From positions 41,943,159 through 42,007,158 of the forward strand of contig CM064715.1 in NCBI GenBank assembly GCA_032717465.1: a stretch of DNA of 64,000 bases. Reading direction: 5' to 3'. Of the stretch, positions 10,950 through 23,000 are shown piece after piece (the first letter of the stretch is position 1; each line of letters begins with the position of its first letter). The translations under genes and the position numbers were made by a program. The stretch is from Coenobita brevimanus. Lineage: Eukaryota > Arthropoda > Malacostraca > Decapoda > Coenobitidae. Under the pieces are notes generated by a model. That model did no database searches. It saw nothing but the letters and a program-made list of their open reading frames with translations, and was not told the origin of the DNA.

Positions 10950-13900
10950 ATGTAGCTTATGGTATTTTCTTTATTCCAGTAACTTCTGTTTTGCACTGTC
11001 ATTAATCATGATGATATCGTGTGAAGAAGTAAAATTTTGCCCCCCACTGCTGGACCGATTGGCCAAGAAAATATTTTTATCCTATTAAGATTTTTTTTTT
11101 TTTTTATGTGTCCGACTCTGGGCATAGGCTTCACAGCCTGCTTTCAAGGCCTAGTAGCCCTCCTACGTACCACACACCTCTACATGTCACCACTTCGGCA
11201 CTAACATCCACCGTCCAGATTGAATATATGCTAGGGCTGTCTCATACAGGACTGGTGTATTGGCATTAGCGGTGATATTTCTATGACATGTCAGCATGTC
11301 TTCTGGTAGATCAGTAAAGTCTGATTTTTATGAAATTCAAATCCTTAAACTGTTCCCTGCCCCAGGGGGATTTGAACCCGGGTCCGTTAGGACTACAAGC
11401 CACCTCTCTACCGATTGAGCCACCGCCTCCCCCTAAATACAGAAATACATCATGAGATGTCAGTAATATATTAGCATAATGTCTCAGGAATGTCATACTG
11501 TGGAATAAAATCAAAGTTCTATGACATAGGTATTATTATTTTCACAATAATAGCAGTTGAAAGGTCGGAAACTTTGTGCGTGATTTTCTCGGAGTTTTTA
11601 ACCACCAATAAACACGAACCACATCACAAACATAAAAAAAAAACATAATAAATTATTATATTGCTGATATTAATATAAAAGTAAGATAGCATTCAATGTA
11701 TGAGGACATTATTAGAAAACCCATGTAACCTGAATGATAAAAAAATGAACCCGTAACCTGAATTTAAAAAAAAAAAAAAAAAAAAAATGTCATGAGTACC
11801 AGTAACTTCACAAACACAATGACAATATTAATAATAGTAATAATAGTTAAAAAATATTATAATAATAATAATGAGAATGCAGCAAGTTACTATGCACCAC
11901 AGCTGCTAGTGGGAATAGTGTCAGGTGTCAGCTTACTGGCTAGCTGCAGTGCAACCCGAATATCTGATTGGCCAGATTCAAGGGGGATATGGAAAGGGGC
12001 TGGGATATAGCCTGGTAATGCTCTCACATTCGCTTCAACACCACAGGAGTCGACATAAGGAACATAGGAAAGGCTGAACTCATAGGAAAAGCATTCATAC
12101 AGCTGGCAGAATTCTGGACCTAGTTGCCTGCCTTGAGCACTAGTGCGGAACCAGACTGGTTTTTTTGCTGCATGGTGCGACAGCGCACCAGACATGTCTA
12201 CTTAACCAGGATTTTGACCCCTTTGTAGATTGTTTCTTAGCACTTTTTTACTTCCAACGTATAGAGGGATGGTTTAGCTACTTGTTGGTATGTGTAGGTG
12301 CTTGGTGGCCATTTTGGCGCTCAGCCCGGTAATGAACTCAGCGCCTCATTTAGTACGGATGAAATTATTTTTAGCAGAGAAAAGAACAGACTTAGCATGA
12401 TTTCGGGCAGAAACATAAGCAAGATGTGATTCAGGGGTGGGTTGGCTCTGGTACCTTTTATAGGCCTTCTTGTTGCAGACAGCATTAGAACAAGCATGAT
12501 TAAACCAAGGCTTTTTTGCATTAGTCAAAGGATATGAGAAAGGTACATTAGTGGTGTTGAAGTTCAAGCAGCAAATAAAGTGAAATAACTATCAGTTTGG
12601 TGAGTTAGAAACTTGTTTTTAGCCTTATTTTTGGTGGCAAGCAGGAAGTGAAGTGCAGTAAAGTGGAATAACAGCCAGTCTGGGAATTGGAAACCTGTTT
12701 TTAGACTTTGTTGGGGGGTGACCAAAAGGCCAAAACATATCCTCTCTGAACCCGTATTATAATTAACAGGATAAATCATTATGCAATGGATTTTTTCAAA
12801 CTCAATTCCATTGTAAAACAAGGCTGTGCTGTATATGTATATCATACCTGTGTATATTTATCTATCTATCTACCTCTCTACTGAACTAGTCATCTGTCTA
12901 TAAATCTCACATGGTACAAGCTATTATATAACACTTCCGGGATATATCAATGCCGGGTGTGGAAAACATTTTTCATATAGTTACGGTATATACAGTAAAT
13001 TCTTACAATATATCACCCTTTATGGTGCCCTTGTGTGTCCACAGTAAATTCTGCAAAACTATCAAATTCTTTCTCTGCTCAGCTAGGAGAATAAGCTACG
13101 AGTGATCTGCATATTTATCCCATTTATCCTTACTTGTAGTCCTCACTGGCAGCTGTCAATATAAAGGCCTCCATTGGGTTCCAGGCCAAGGCATTGACCC
13201 TGGTCGCCATCTGAAGTTTCTTGACCTCACGTGCTCTGGTATCATACAGCACTATGTTGTTCCCATGGTCGCTGGATGCTGTGTGAGAGTTTAATGTTCA
13301 TCATTATCATCATCATCATCATTCATTCATCATCTAATCCACTGTTGTGCCCTGAGGTGTGTAGTAGCCCAGGGGTAGACAAGTTGGTCATAATATTTAA
13401 GATAAGGGTGACCAGCCTCTCACATCCCTGAGTGGCATTACATGAGCAGTAAACCCCAATCACCCCTTGGATATAAACCTGCACTACCTCAATCCGATTG
13501 GAGTGCCTTAATTGCCCTCTAAACAACCACGTGCCATAATTTGGTTATATGGTTACCACCCAGCATAGTAATGGTTTCCTGGTGCACAGGAAGCCATTTG
13601 GCTTGTCACTCAGTGTAGAGTCACCTGTAGACAAAAGGAAGAGGAATGAATGGAGGAAGGAAAGACAGAAGAGGAAGAATGGAAAGAAGGAAGCAGGAGT
13701 GGAAAGCCAGACACCTGAGAGCATCACTGCTTGGAGTGAGTGGATGGTGTGTGCCCCCACCAACCACTTATCGTCATTATTATTATCATCCTGAGGTCAT
13801 ATTTACAGGGGATCTAAACAAATTTTTGTGATAAACAAGACTCCATAAGTTACAGAAAATAGTATTATGGACATCAACCTGAAGTTAACTATGTATGAGG

Positions 13901-16900
13901 GATCCTAACTTGATCTTACTATAAACAATTATCTATAATAAGCCAGAAAACAAGGCAGGAGAAGTATAAAAGTGAGAGAAATCTCACCATGATGTCCAGT
14001 GAAATAAGCCACACACATTCACACATCATCCAAGCCTCTTTTAAACAGTAAGTCCTCATTATGTGTTACATTTTTATGTTCCTTTTTGCAAGAAGTCCAC
14101 AGTTAATATTAAGACACTGTTAGTTAAGGTTCCAGTGCTGCTAATAAACCTGACGACTAATTTCTGCCCTTTTACCCTACCACCTGTATGAGATAAGTTG
14201 TGATATACTGGAACACATCCCTAACAAAAAATCAAGACATCATCAGCATCCAACAAATTTCAGATATTCCATCCATCACCATTCATTATCAATGCCATCC
14301 CTCTCTCCATTACTCATGTTTTTACTTCCCTCATCACCTCATCCATATATATACTGAACAACTACGGGGACATCACACAACCTTGTCGTATGCCCACAAT
14401 GATCGTGAACCAATCACTTAGATGCCCATTTACCCTTACACATGCCTCACTATCATCATAAACACTCCTGACGGCACTTAGCAGCTTACCATCTACACCG
14501 TACATGCACAAAGCCTTCCACAATCCTTCTTTGTCTACTTTCTTGTATGTTTTTCCCAGATCCATAAATTCCTTAAGCACCTAATAGTCCTTCTCACATG
14601 CTTTCTCCACTATCTGTCTTACTGCAAATATTTAATCTACACATTCTCTGCCACTCCTAAAGCCATCCTGTTCGTTACTCACTAGGACTACTGATCTCTC
14701 TCTTACTTTGTGTATGATAATTCTTCCATATACCTTCCCTACTACACTCGACAGACTTATGCCACAATAATTCTTGCATTCAATTCGCTCATCTTTATTT
14801 TTGTACAGGAGCATGACCACTGCCTTTTTCCACTCTACTGGCACAGTTTCACTCTTCCATGCCTTCTTACATATCTCCAACAAGCACTTCATTCTGCTTT
14901 TTCCACTGCACTTAATCATCTCTGAATACATCTCATCAACCCCAGCTGCTTTCCCATTTTTTAGCCACTTCACAGAGTAATACACCTGTGCGAGTGTCAC
15001 ATTTTCTGGAACTGCATTCCTTCTCTGTACACCCCCCAAACCAGTCATGCTAACAGTCACTTTACTCTCTCCATTCCCATTCATCAGTCTTTTAAAACAT
15101 TCTTTCCATCTCATCCTTACTTCATCTCCATGGGTTAATAATCTACCACTTAGATCCTTCATACCTACACATTTCTTTCCACTGTCACTTCTACATTTCT
15201 GCACCTCTTTCCAGAATAACTTCCTATTTTCAGAGTAATTTGCATTCATTTTTCTTCCTGGATCATCACTTACCTCCTTCTTTTTCCTCTTCACTAGTCT
15301 CTTTATGTGCTTCTTAATCTCTATTTATTTATTATTTCAACTGAACACCTATGCTGTATCCACTCTAGCCACTCCTTCCTCTTTTCCTCCACTGCTCTCT
15401 TAACCTCCTCAACCCATCATGCCCTACCTTTCTTCTTTGTTGTTACTCTTGCCACACCACACACTGCTTTAGCATTCCTAACCAAGCAATCCCTATACAG
15501 TATACATTCTACAGGCTGTCCAGACCCATTTCATTCCAATTCACTGATTCTAACTCCTCCCCTACTTTGGTCCTGTATTCATCTGCCATTTCTTTGATCC
15601 TCAGCTTGTCGACTTTCAGTCTCTCTCCCTGACAGCTCCTCTATCTCCATCAGTCCACCTCACTCCTCTCAGCTTGATCTTACATACCACAATCACATGA
15701 TCTGACAAACCTTGATAGTGTCCTTTCACTTCCCTTGTATCAGCAGCACTACCCAGCATCAATTTCTCTAAAAGCTCGTAACCAATCAGGCTCCTCCTTT
15801 GTGTTTAAAATATGAATTACAGATACACAACCTCCTTTCCTAACACTAGCCTTTCAGTTGCTTTCCATTATCATTCTCTCCTGGTACTTCATTATTACCC
15901 AATACATCATTCACAGGACCAGTGCCTAATCTATCATTCATATTGTCCATTACAATCACTTTATAACGCCCAGGCATTTCTCCTACTACTTCATCCAGCT
16001 CATCCCAAAAACTGCATTTCTCCAGTCACTTGAAATAAATAAACCTTTAACTCCCAAACAATAATAAACAAAGGTGAATGGTTACCAAAGACATCTACTT
16101 CCACAGGGTTGAACTTGACTGAGGTTGTTGTTGCATCAGAGCGGTTGCCAGTGGTGGTCCAATCATATGATGCTTTAGGTGCCTTGGTGGCTACGTCCCA
16201 CAACAAAACTCGCTCACCACATGTCACAAACTCTGCGCGTCGCCGATGGTGTGTCAGCCCAGTTACCACACTCTTGAGGGTTTAAGGCTCAATCAATAAT
16301 TAATAATCATAGTAAATGATAAAAACACACCATGGAGGAGGAGGAGAATGATGGTGGTAGTAGCAGTGGTGACAGTGATGATGATGATAAAGAAAGTCCA
16401 CAGTACAGTTCATCATCAATCAAAGCTGTTTCACTTTAAAAAATTTTTTCACTATCGGTAATGTATTACACGTAATTTCTATTCTACTCTCAAGCTGCTC
16501 AGGTATAATAAAGCTGCAATAAAGTATTTAAAAAAAAAAATCATGCAATATAAGCCATCAATTGTAAATCAAAAGCATGTTTCAATTAACCCTTTCATGT
16601 TTAATGGGTGCAGTGCAAATTTCACCAACTCGTTACCATTTGACACAGGCTGTGTCTGTGCACATATAGCTTGCTCATTACCATTTGACACAGGCTGTGT
16701 CTGTGCACATATAGCTTGCTTATTACCATTTGACGCTGGTTGAATCGAACGAAACAGCCCCTGTTTTTTTAGATATAGAATGATTTTGCATCCATTTCTG
16801 GGCAAGAACAAAGCACTACTTGCATCCCCATGTATCCTTCCGCCACGCTCAACTCACACCACACCCGGCGTCGCCCCACTGCCACGATCAGTGTGCTACA

Positions 16901-19900
16901 AGCCTTGCCCGCATGTTAAGATAATTTCTTTTCGCGTTCCGTAAAATCGGCCCAAATTGACCTACAGTAATTCTTTATACACCAAAATGTAGCAAAATAA
17001 ATTCCCTTTAACTTTTTCTCAGTAACATTTACCATAAAAATTATATTTCTATGAGGAAAAAAGGAAGTAAAAATAAAAGGACTTTCTGACCACTACTTGG
17101 TGGTGGCCAGAATTAAAATTCAAGTAAGATGGAGGAATAGAAGAAGGGAAAGACGAGAGGAAGGAGTAGTTGCAAAGGAGAGTGGAAAGGTTACAAGAGG
17201 ATGAGAAAAAGGCAGAGTATAAGAGAGAAGTGGAGGAATAATTGGGCAAATATGAATCGGAGCAGATGGGAGACGTGGAAGGTGTGTGTAGGATATTTAC
17301 AGAAGAAATATGTGCAGCATATGATGTGGTGTGTGGAAGGAAGAGAAGACAGAGGGGGGTGCAAGGAACAGCGTGGTGGACTGAAGAGGCGAGACAGGCT
17401 GTGGCACAAAAGAAGAAAGCATACAACGAATGGATGAGAAATAGGACCGTGGAAGAAGTTGAGAGGCGGAAGAGAGAGTTATATGTAGAAAGAAAGAGGT
17501 GAAAAGATTAGTAAGAGAGAGTAAGAAAAGAGTGGATGAGGAATTTGAGTGTAAAGTGGAGGGACTGTAAGAAAATGTTCTGGAAAGAGGTGAAAAGAGT
17601 AAGACAGGGTGGAAGTGAAGTTAGCAGGGGAGTGAAAGATAAAAATGGTAGATTACTAGTGGAGAAGGGAGAAAAAGTGGGCAGATGGAGAGAACACTTT
17701 AAGGAACTGTTGAACATAGAGGATGGAAGTAATGCAAGTATAAGTGGCTGGAGAATGGCTGGGAGAAGGAGGGAGGTGAGAATACAGAAAGAAATCAGTA
17801 GGATAGAAGTTGTGGAAGCAATGAAGAAAGTTAAATCGGGGAAAGCCCCAGGAATTGATGGAGTGTGTGGTGAAATGCTGAAGCATGGGGGAGAGATAGT
17901 AGTAGAATGGATGTGGAAGATGTGCAGATTGGCCTGGGAGGAAGGTAGAGTCCCAGAGGACTGGAAGTCAGGGATAATTATTCCCTTGTACAAAGGAAAA
18001 GGGGAAAAAGAAGTGTGTGGGGCATCTGTCTTCTTAGTATAATAGGAAAAGTGTATGGTAGGATACTTATTGACAGAATTAGAGAAAGAACAGAGAAATT
18101 AGTTGGAGAAGAACAGGGAGGCTTTAGGAAGGGAAGAGGTTGTGTAGATCAGATATTCATTCTTAGATCTTTAGTGGAAAAGTTTCTAGAGAAGGGAAAG
18201 AAGTTGTATGCGGCTTTCATGGATTTGGAGAAAGCATATGACAGGGTGGATAGACAAGGATTGTGGAAAGTGTTAAGAATATATGGAGTAGATGGGAAGT
18301 TGCTGAATGCTGTGAAGAGTATGTACGATGGTGCAAAGGCTGCAGTGCATGTGGATGGTGAACTAAGTGAATTTTTCTCATTGAAGGTTGGGTTAAAACA
18401 GGGATGTGTCATGTCTCCATGGTTGTTCAATCTGTACATGGATGGGATAATAAAAGACATACAAGGTAGGGTAGTGGATGTTGGAGTGGCCCTGGTGAGA
18501 GAGGATAGTGTTTGGAAACTCCCTGTACTGTTGTTTGCAGATGATACTGTGTTGTTGAGTGAAGACGAAGGGGAGCTGCAAGTCTTGGTGGATGAGTTTG
18601 GGAGAGTGTGTAAGAAACGGAATCTAAAGGTGAATGTAGGGAAGAGTAAAGTGATGGTCTTTGAGAGAGGTGAAGTCAGTGAATGTACAGCGAGGTTGGA
18701 TGGTGAGGAATTGGAAAATGTGAGTACATTACTTGGTTAGTGTGATGAGTATGGATGGAGGCTTGGAGGGTGAAGTGCTTGAAAGGATACAGCAGGGAAG
18801 AAAGGTTGCTGGTTCTTTGAAAGCAGTGTTAAGAAACGGGGAAATGAGCATGGAAGTGAAAAAGTTACTACATGACAGTATTGTGATACCAACTCTAACG
18901 TATGGAAGTGAAGCATGGACGTTGTTGGAAGGACACAAGTCAAGAGTGAGAGCTGTGGAAATGAGTTATTTAAGAGGAGCCTGTAGAGTCACATGGAGAG
19001 ACAGGCTGGCGAATGAGGATATAAAGGAGCGTTGTGGTGTCGATGTGATAGGAAGCGTTATGAGGAACACACTGTGGTGGTTTGGCCATGTGGAGAGGAT
19101 GGAGGGTGAAAGACTGACGAAGAGAGTGTATGTGAGTGAGGTGGAGGGGGGAAGAGAGAGGGGGAGGCCGAGGATGAGATGGAGGGATGGGGTGGAGAGG
19201 TATATGAGAGAGGGGGGGGGGGTGAGTTGGGAGCAGGGCAGTGAAATGGCGGGGGACAGGGCAACTTGGAGGCGATTTGTTTGTGGCCACCCCAAACGGG
19301 ATGGAGGCGTCTGGCAATAGATGGATGGATAGTTAATTTACATTTGGCTGATCTTTTTTTACAACACCATAAGCAAGTACTGTACATTTATTCAGGATTA
19401 TGGTGAAAAATAAATTACGATTATCGAAGCATAAATAAGGGTGTGTGGATAAAATACTGCATTTATGAACTATCGAGTGTATCGGAACAGCGCGGTGACA
19501 GGGGGGTCTCTCAGTGGATGGCCTTAGGTGCTGAGGCCCATGTCCTGAGTACTCACTCACAGTAGGATGTAGCCTGTGTAAATGGTAACACAAGGGTTAA
19601 CAGAATACAGTAGCCTTTATGCAGCTTAGACTTCTACTGGGGAATGATTATAATAATATCTATCTATCTTCAGCAAGACGCCACAATCCTGCAAGGGGTG
19701 GACATTTGTCTCGAGTTGTTTTATGAGTAGGGACACTATCCCTCTGCCAATCCACTAGCTGACATGTACGGAACACATATGGGTTGGTTATAAGATTACC
19801 ACGCAGCACTGTAAATGATACCCTGGCTTACAAGAAAGCATTAGACTTGTCACTCAATGTAAAGCCACCTAAAAGGGAAAGAAAAGTAATAAAAGTGAAA

Positions 19901-20036
19901 GAAAAGATGGGAGAAATAAGAAGAGAGGAGAGCAGACACAGAAAGAGTACCATATGATGAACACTGAATGTCAAGGAAGAAATAGGCAGCACTGCATCAC
20001 GTATGTGGATGATGGTCGCCGCCAACTACAACAATT

Positions 20037-20067
<31 letters not shown>

Positions 20068-23000
20068 TGATACAATATTATTATTACTATTAATCTAGCG
20101 CTCACCAACCACTCACTCGATGTAGCGCTGCACTCTCGGGTTTATGCCCTTTCCAGTCTTCCTTCCTCTTCTTTCTTTCCTTCATTCTTTCCTCTTCCTT
20201 CTGTCTACAGGTGGCTCTAAACTGAAGGCAAGCCAAATGGTTTCCTGTATACCAGGAAACCATTTACTATGCTGGGTGGTAACCATATAACCAAACTATG
20301 GCGCCTGGTGGTTTAGTGGGTAATTTAGGCGCTCCAACCAGATTAAGCTCGTGTTGGTTTATATCCAAGGGATGGTTGGGGTTTATTGCTCATGTAATGC
20401 TGCTCAGGGATGAGTGAGGCTGGTCACTCTCATCTTGAATGTCAGGACCAACTTCCCTAGTCCCAGGCTCCTACACTCCTCATGGGACAGCACAGGTTTA
20501 GATGATGAATGGATTAATCTTGCCTTTTTGTTTCTCAAACGCACCAGTTCTTCTTAAGGAATTCACTAGTGCTCGACACTCAATTACACTTTTACAAGTA
20601 CTAGAACTGTAACATCACTCCTATGCTATACTGACTTCATCAGCAAAAGGTGACAGCAATTAAACCCTATACAGTAAAACCTCGATATAACGGACTTCAA
20701 TAGACCGGAATTCGCTTTTATCGGACTTGAGGAGCTACCGGACTTAATTGCTATATATCGGAAAACGTCCGATAAAGCCAGATGCAGTCTGGACTGCCTG
20801 ACCACTTCAACTATGTTCACCACAATAAGGGAAATAAAAGATATGTTTATCAGTGTACAGTACAGCATTATTATATTTATTATACCATTTGATTAATGTA
20901 GTGAAGGTATAACACAGCACAGTTCTGCAGTGGTAGTGAAAACTGTTTAAAAACCATTGGTGCAATCCCGACTAATGTCTGATATATCGGAAAAAGTCCA
21001 GATTAGCAAGAGGAATTCCGGATATTGTTTTTATCGGAATTTCACTTTTTTCGGAATGGCTTGGGCCCCAATTAGTCCGTTATGGTGAGGTCTTACTATA
21101 TGGTAATCATCCATCAAAACACCTCTACCCAACTGACAGCTTCCTGGAAAGAGAAAGACTTTGAACTGCCCTTTAAAAGATTCAACTGATGTCCATTGCA
21201 CCATGAATAATGATAATTTATTACTGTATTTGAAAGCAGTGATAAGAAACAGGGAAGTGAGCATGGAAGTGAAAAAGTTACTACATGACAGTATTGTGAT
21301 ACCAACTCTAACGTACGGAAGTGAAGCTTGGACGTTGCTGGAAGGACACAAGTCAAGAGTGAGAGCAGTGGAAATGAGTTATTTAAGAGGAGCCTGTGGA
21401 GTCACATGGAGAGACAGGCTGACGAATGAGGATATAAAGGAGCGTTGTGGTGTTGATGTGGATGTGATAGGAAGCGTTATGAGGAACACACTGAGGTGGT
21501 TTGGCCATGTGGAGAGGATGGAGGGTGAAAGACTGACGAAGAGAGTGTATGTGAGTGAGGTGGAGGGGGAAAGAGGGAGGGGGAGGCCGAGGATGAGAGG
21601 GAGGGGGAGGCCGAGGATGAGATGGAGGGATGGGGTGGAGAGGTATATGAGAGAGGGGGGTGTGAGTTGGGAGCAGGGGAGTGAAATGGCGGGGGACAGG
21701 GCGACTTGGAGGCGATTTGTTTAACGGGATTGAGGCGTCTGGCAATAGATAGATAGATAGATATAACCTAGGGGCCGTATACGAGAAAAATGACCGATAA
21801 ACATCTGCTAGCTCATCAAGGTGCAAGGAATCATCTTCCCTACTTAACATTACACTTGGCCATGCTGAGAGAAGTTTTAACAATTCAGCAAGATACTCTA
21901 CTTTGGTCTGACAAACTTTAGAACCTTAAAAGTAATAAGACACCATTATGAATTCAATTCTAGGCTTTGCTGATAACCATTGCAACTCAATTAAAAATAA
22001 GGTGTTGAGGTTCTTGGGGGGAGAACAAAGGTAAAGTCTTGTTGCTCTCTTGAACAAAACTGAACCTTTTTCAACAGATAATTTGGGAAGTCATTCCATA
22101 ACGAATTACAATACAGTAAACAACATAAGACAAGACCATAGCAAGGCCCAGTGTTAAGGGTAACATACGAGGAGCTACCCAAAAGTTCCAGTGATTTGAA
22201 CACAGGGAGCCAACTGTTTGCAATTTTGCCTCTTGCCACTAGGAGGAGTCAGCAGCACCGCTTGTGTATCAGTTTGGCCCCAGACGTGTCTGTGAGCGGA
22301 TGTGTTGTTGAGCTACGCTTACTACTGTAACGTGGTGTATAAATGATTTGGCAGTTTTGCAATGGCGGACCTCATGGAAGAACCTGCATCAAGTTCTGCT
22401 TCAAGATCAACAAGATGGCTGCAGAAACTCACTGGTTGCTTCAGCAAGCCTTTGATGACAATGCCATGTCCCAAAGCAGAACATTTTTCTGGTACAAGTG
22501 GTTCAAGGAAGGACGAACGTCCGTCGAAGACGATGACCATTCTGGATGACTGGCAACAGCAAAAAAACAGAAAATGTCGGAAATGTTCATCAGGCTATCC
22601 TTGCAGATCGTAGATGAACTATTCATGATGTTTGTGATATTGTTGGATTGCTGTACAGGAGCATGCAACGCATTTTGTTGGATGTGTTGGGCATGACATG
22701 CATCGCTGCAAAATTTGTGCCAAGACTGCTGACTGACGAGCAGAAGGCACATCGTGTTGCAGTTTCCAGGGAGCTCAAGAATCAGGTCAAAGATGACATG
22801 ACCTTCATCTCCAAGGTCATAACTGGTGATGAATCATGGGTTTATGGTTATGACCCAGACACAAAGCAGCAGTCATCACAATGAAAGTCTCCCAATTCAC
22901 CAAGGCCAAAAAAACCGCGTCAAGTTTGCAGCAATGTCAAGTCGATGTTGACTGTTTTCTTTGATATCCAAGGGATTGTTCAAATGGAATTTGTCCCACC

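Noticed and set aside
11360..11436. A functional tRNA gene
   Set aside because: A and B boxes are present, but the cloverleaf is not convincing and a second copy shares the whole downstream body, so it is a SINE head.
16633..16767. CRISPR-like regular repeats
   Set aside because: Units are contiguous without unique spacers and the genome is eukaryotic.
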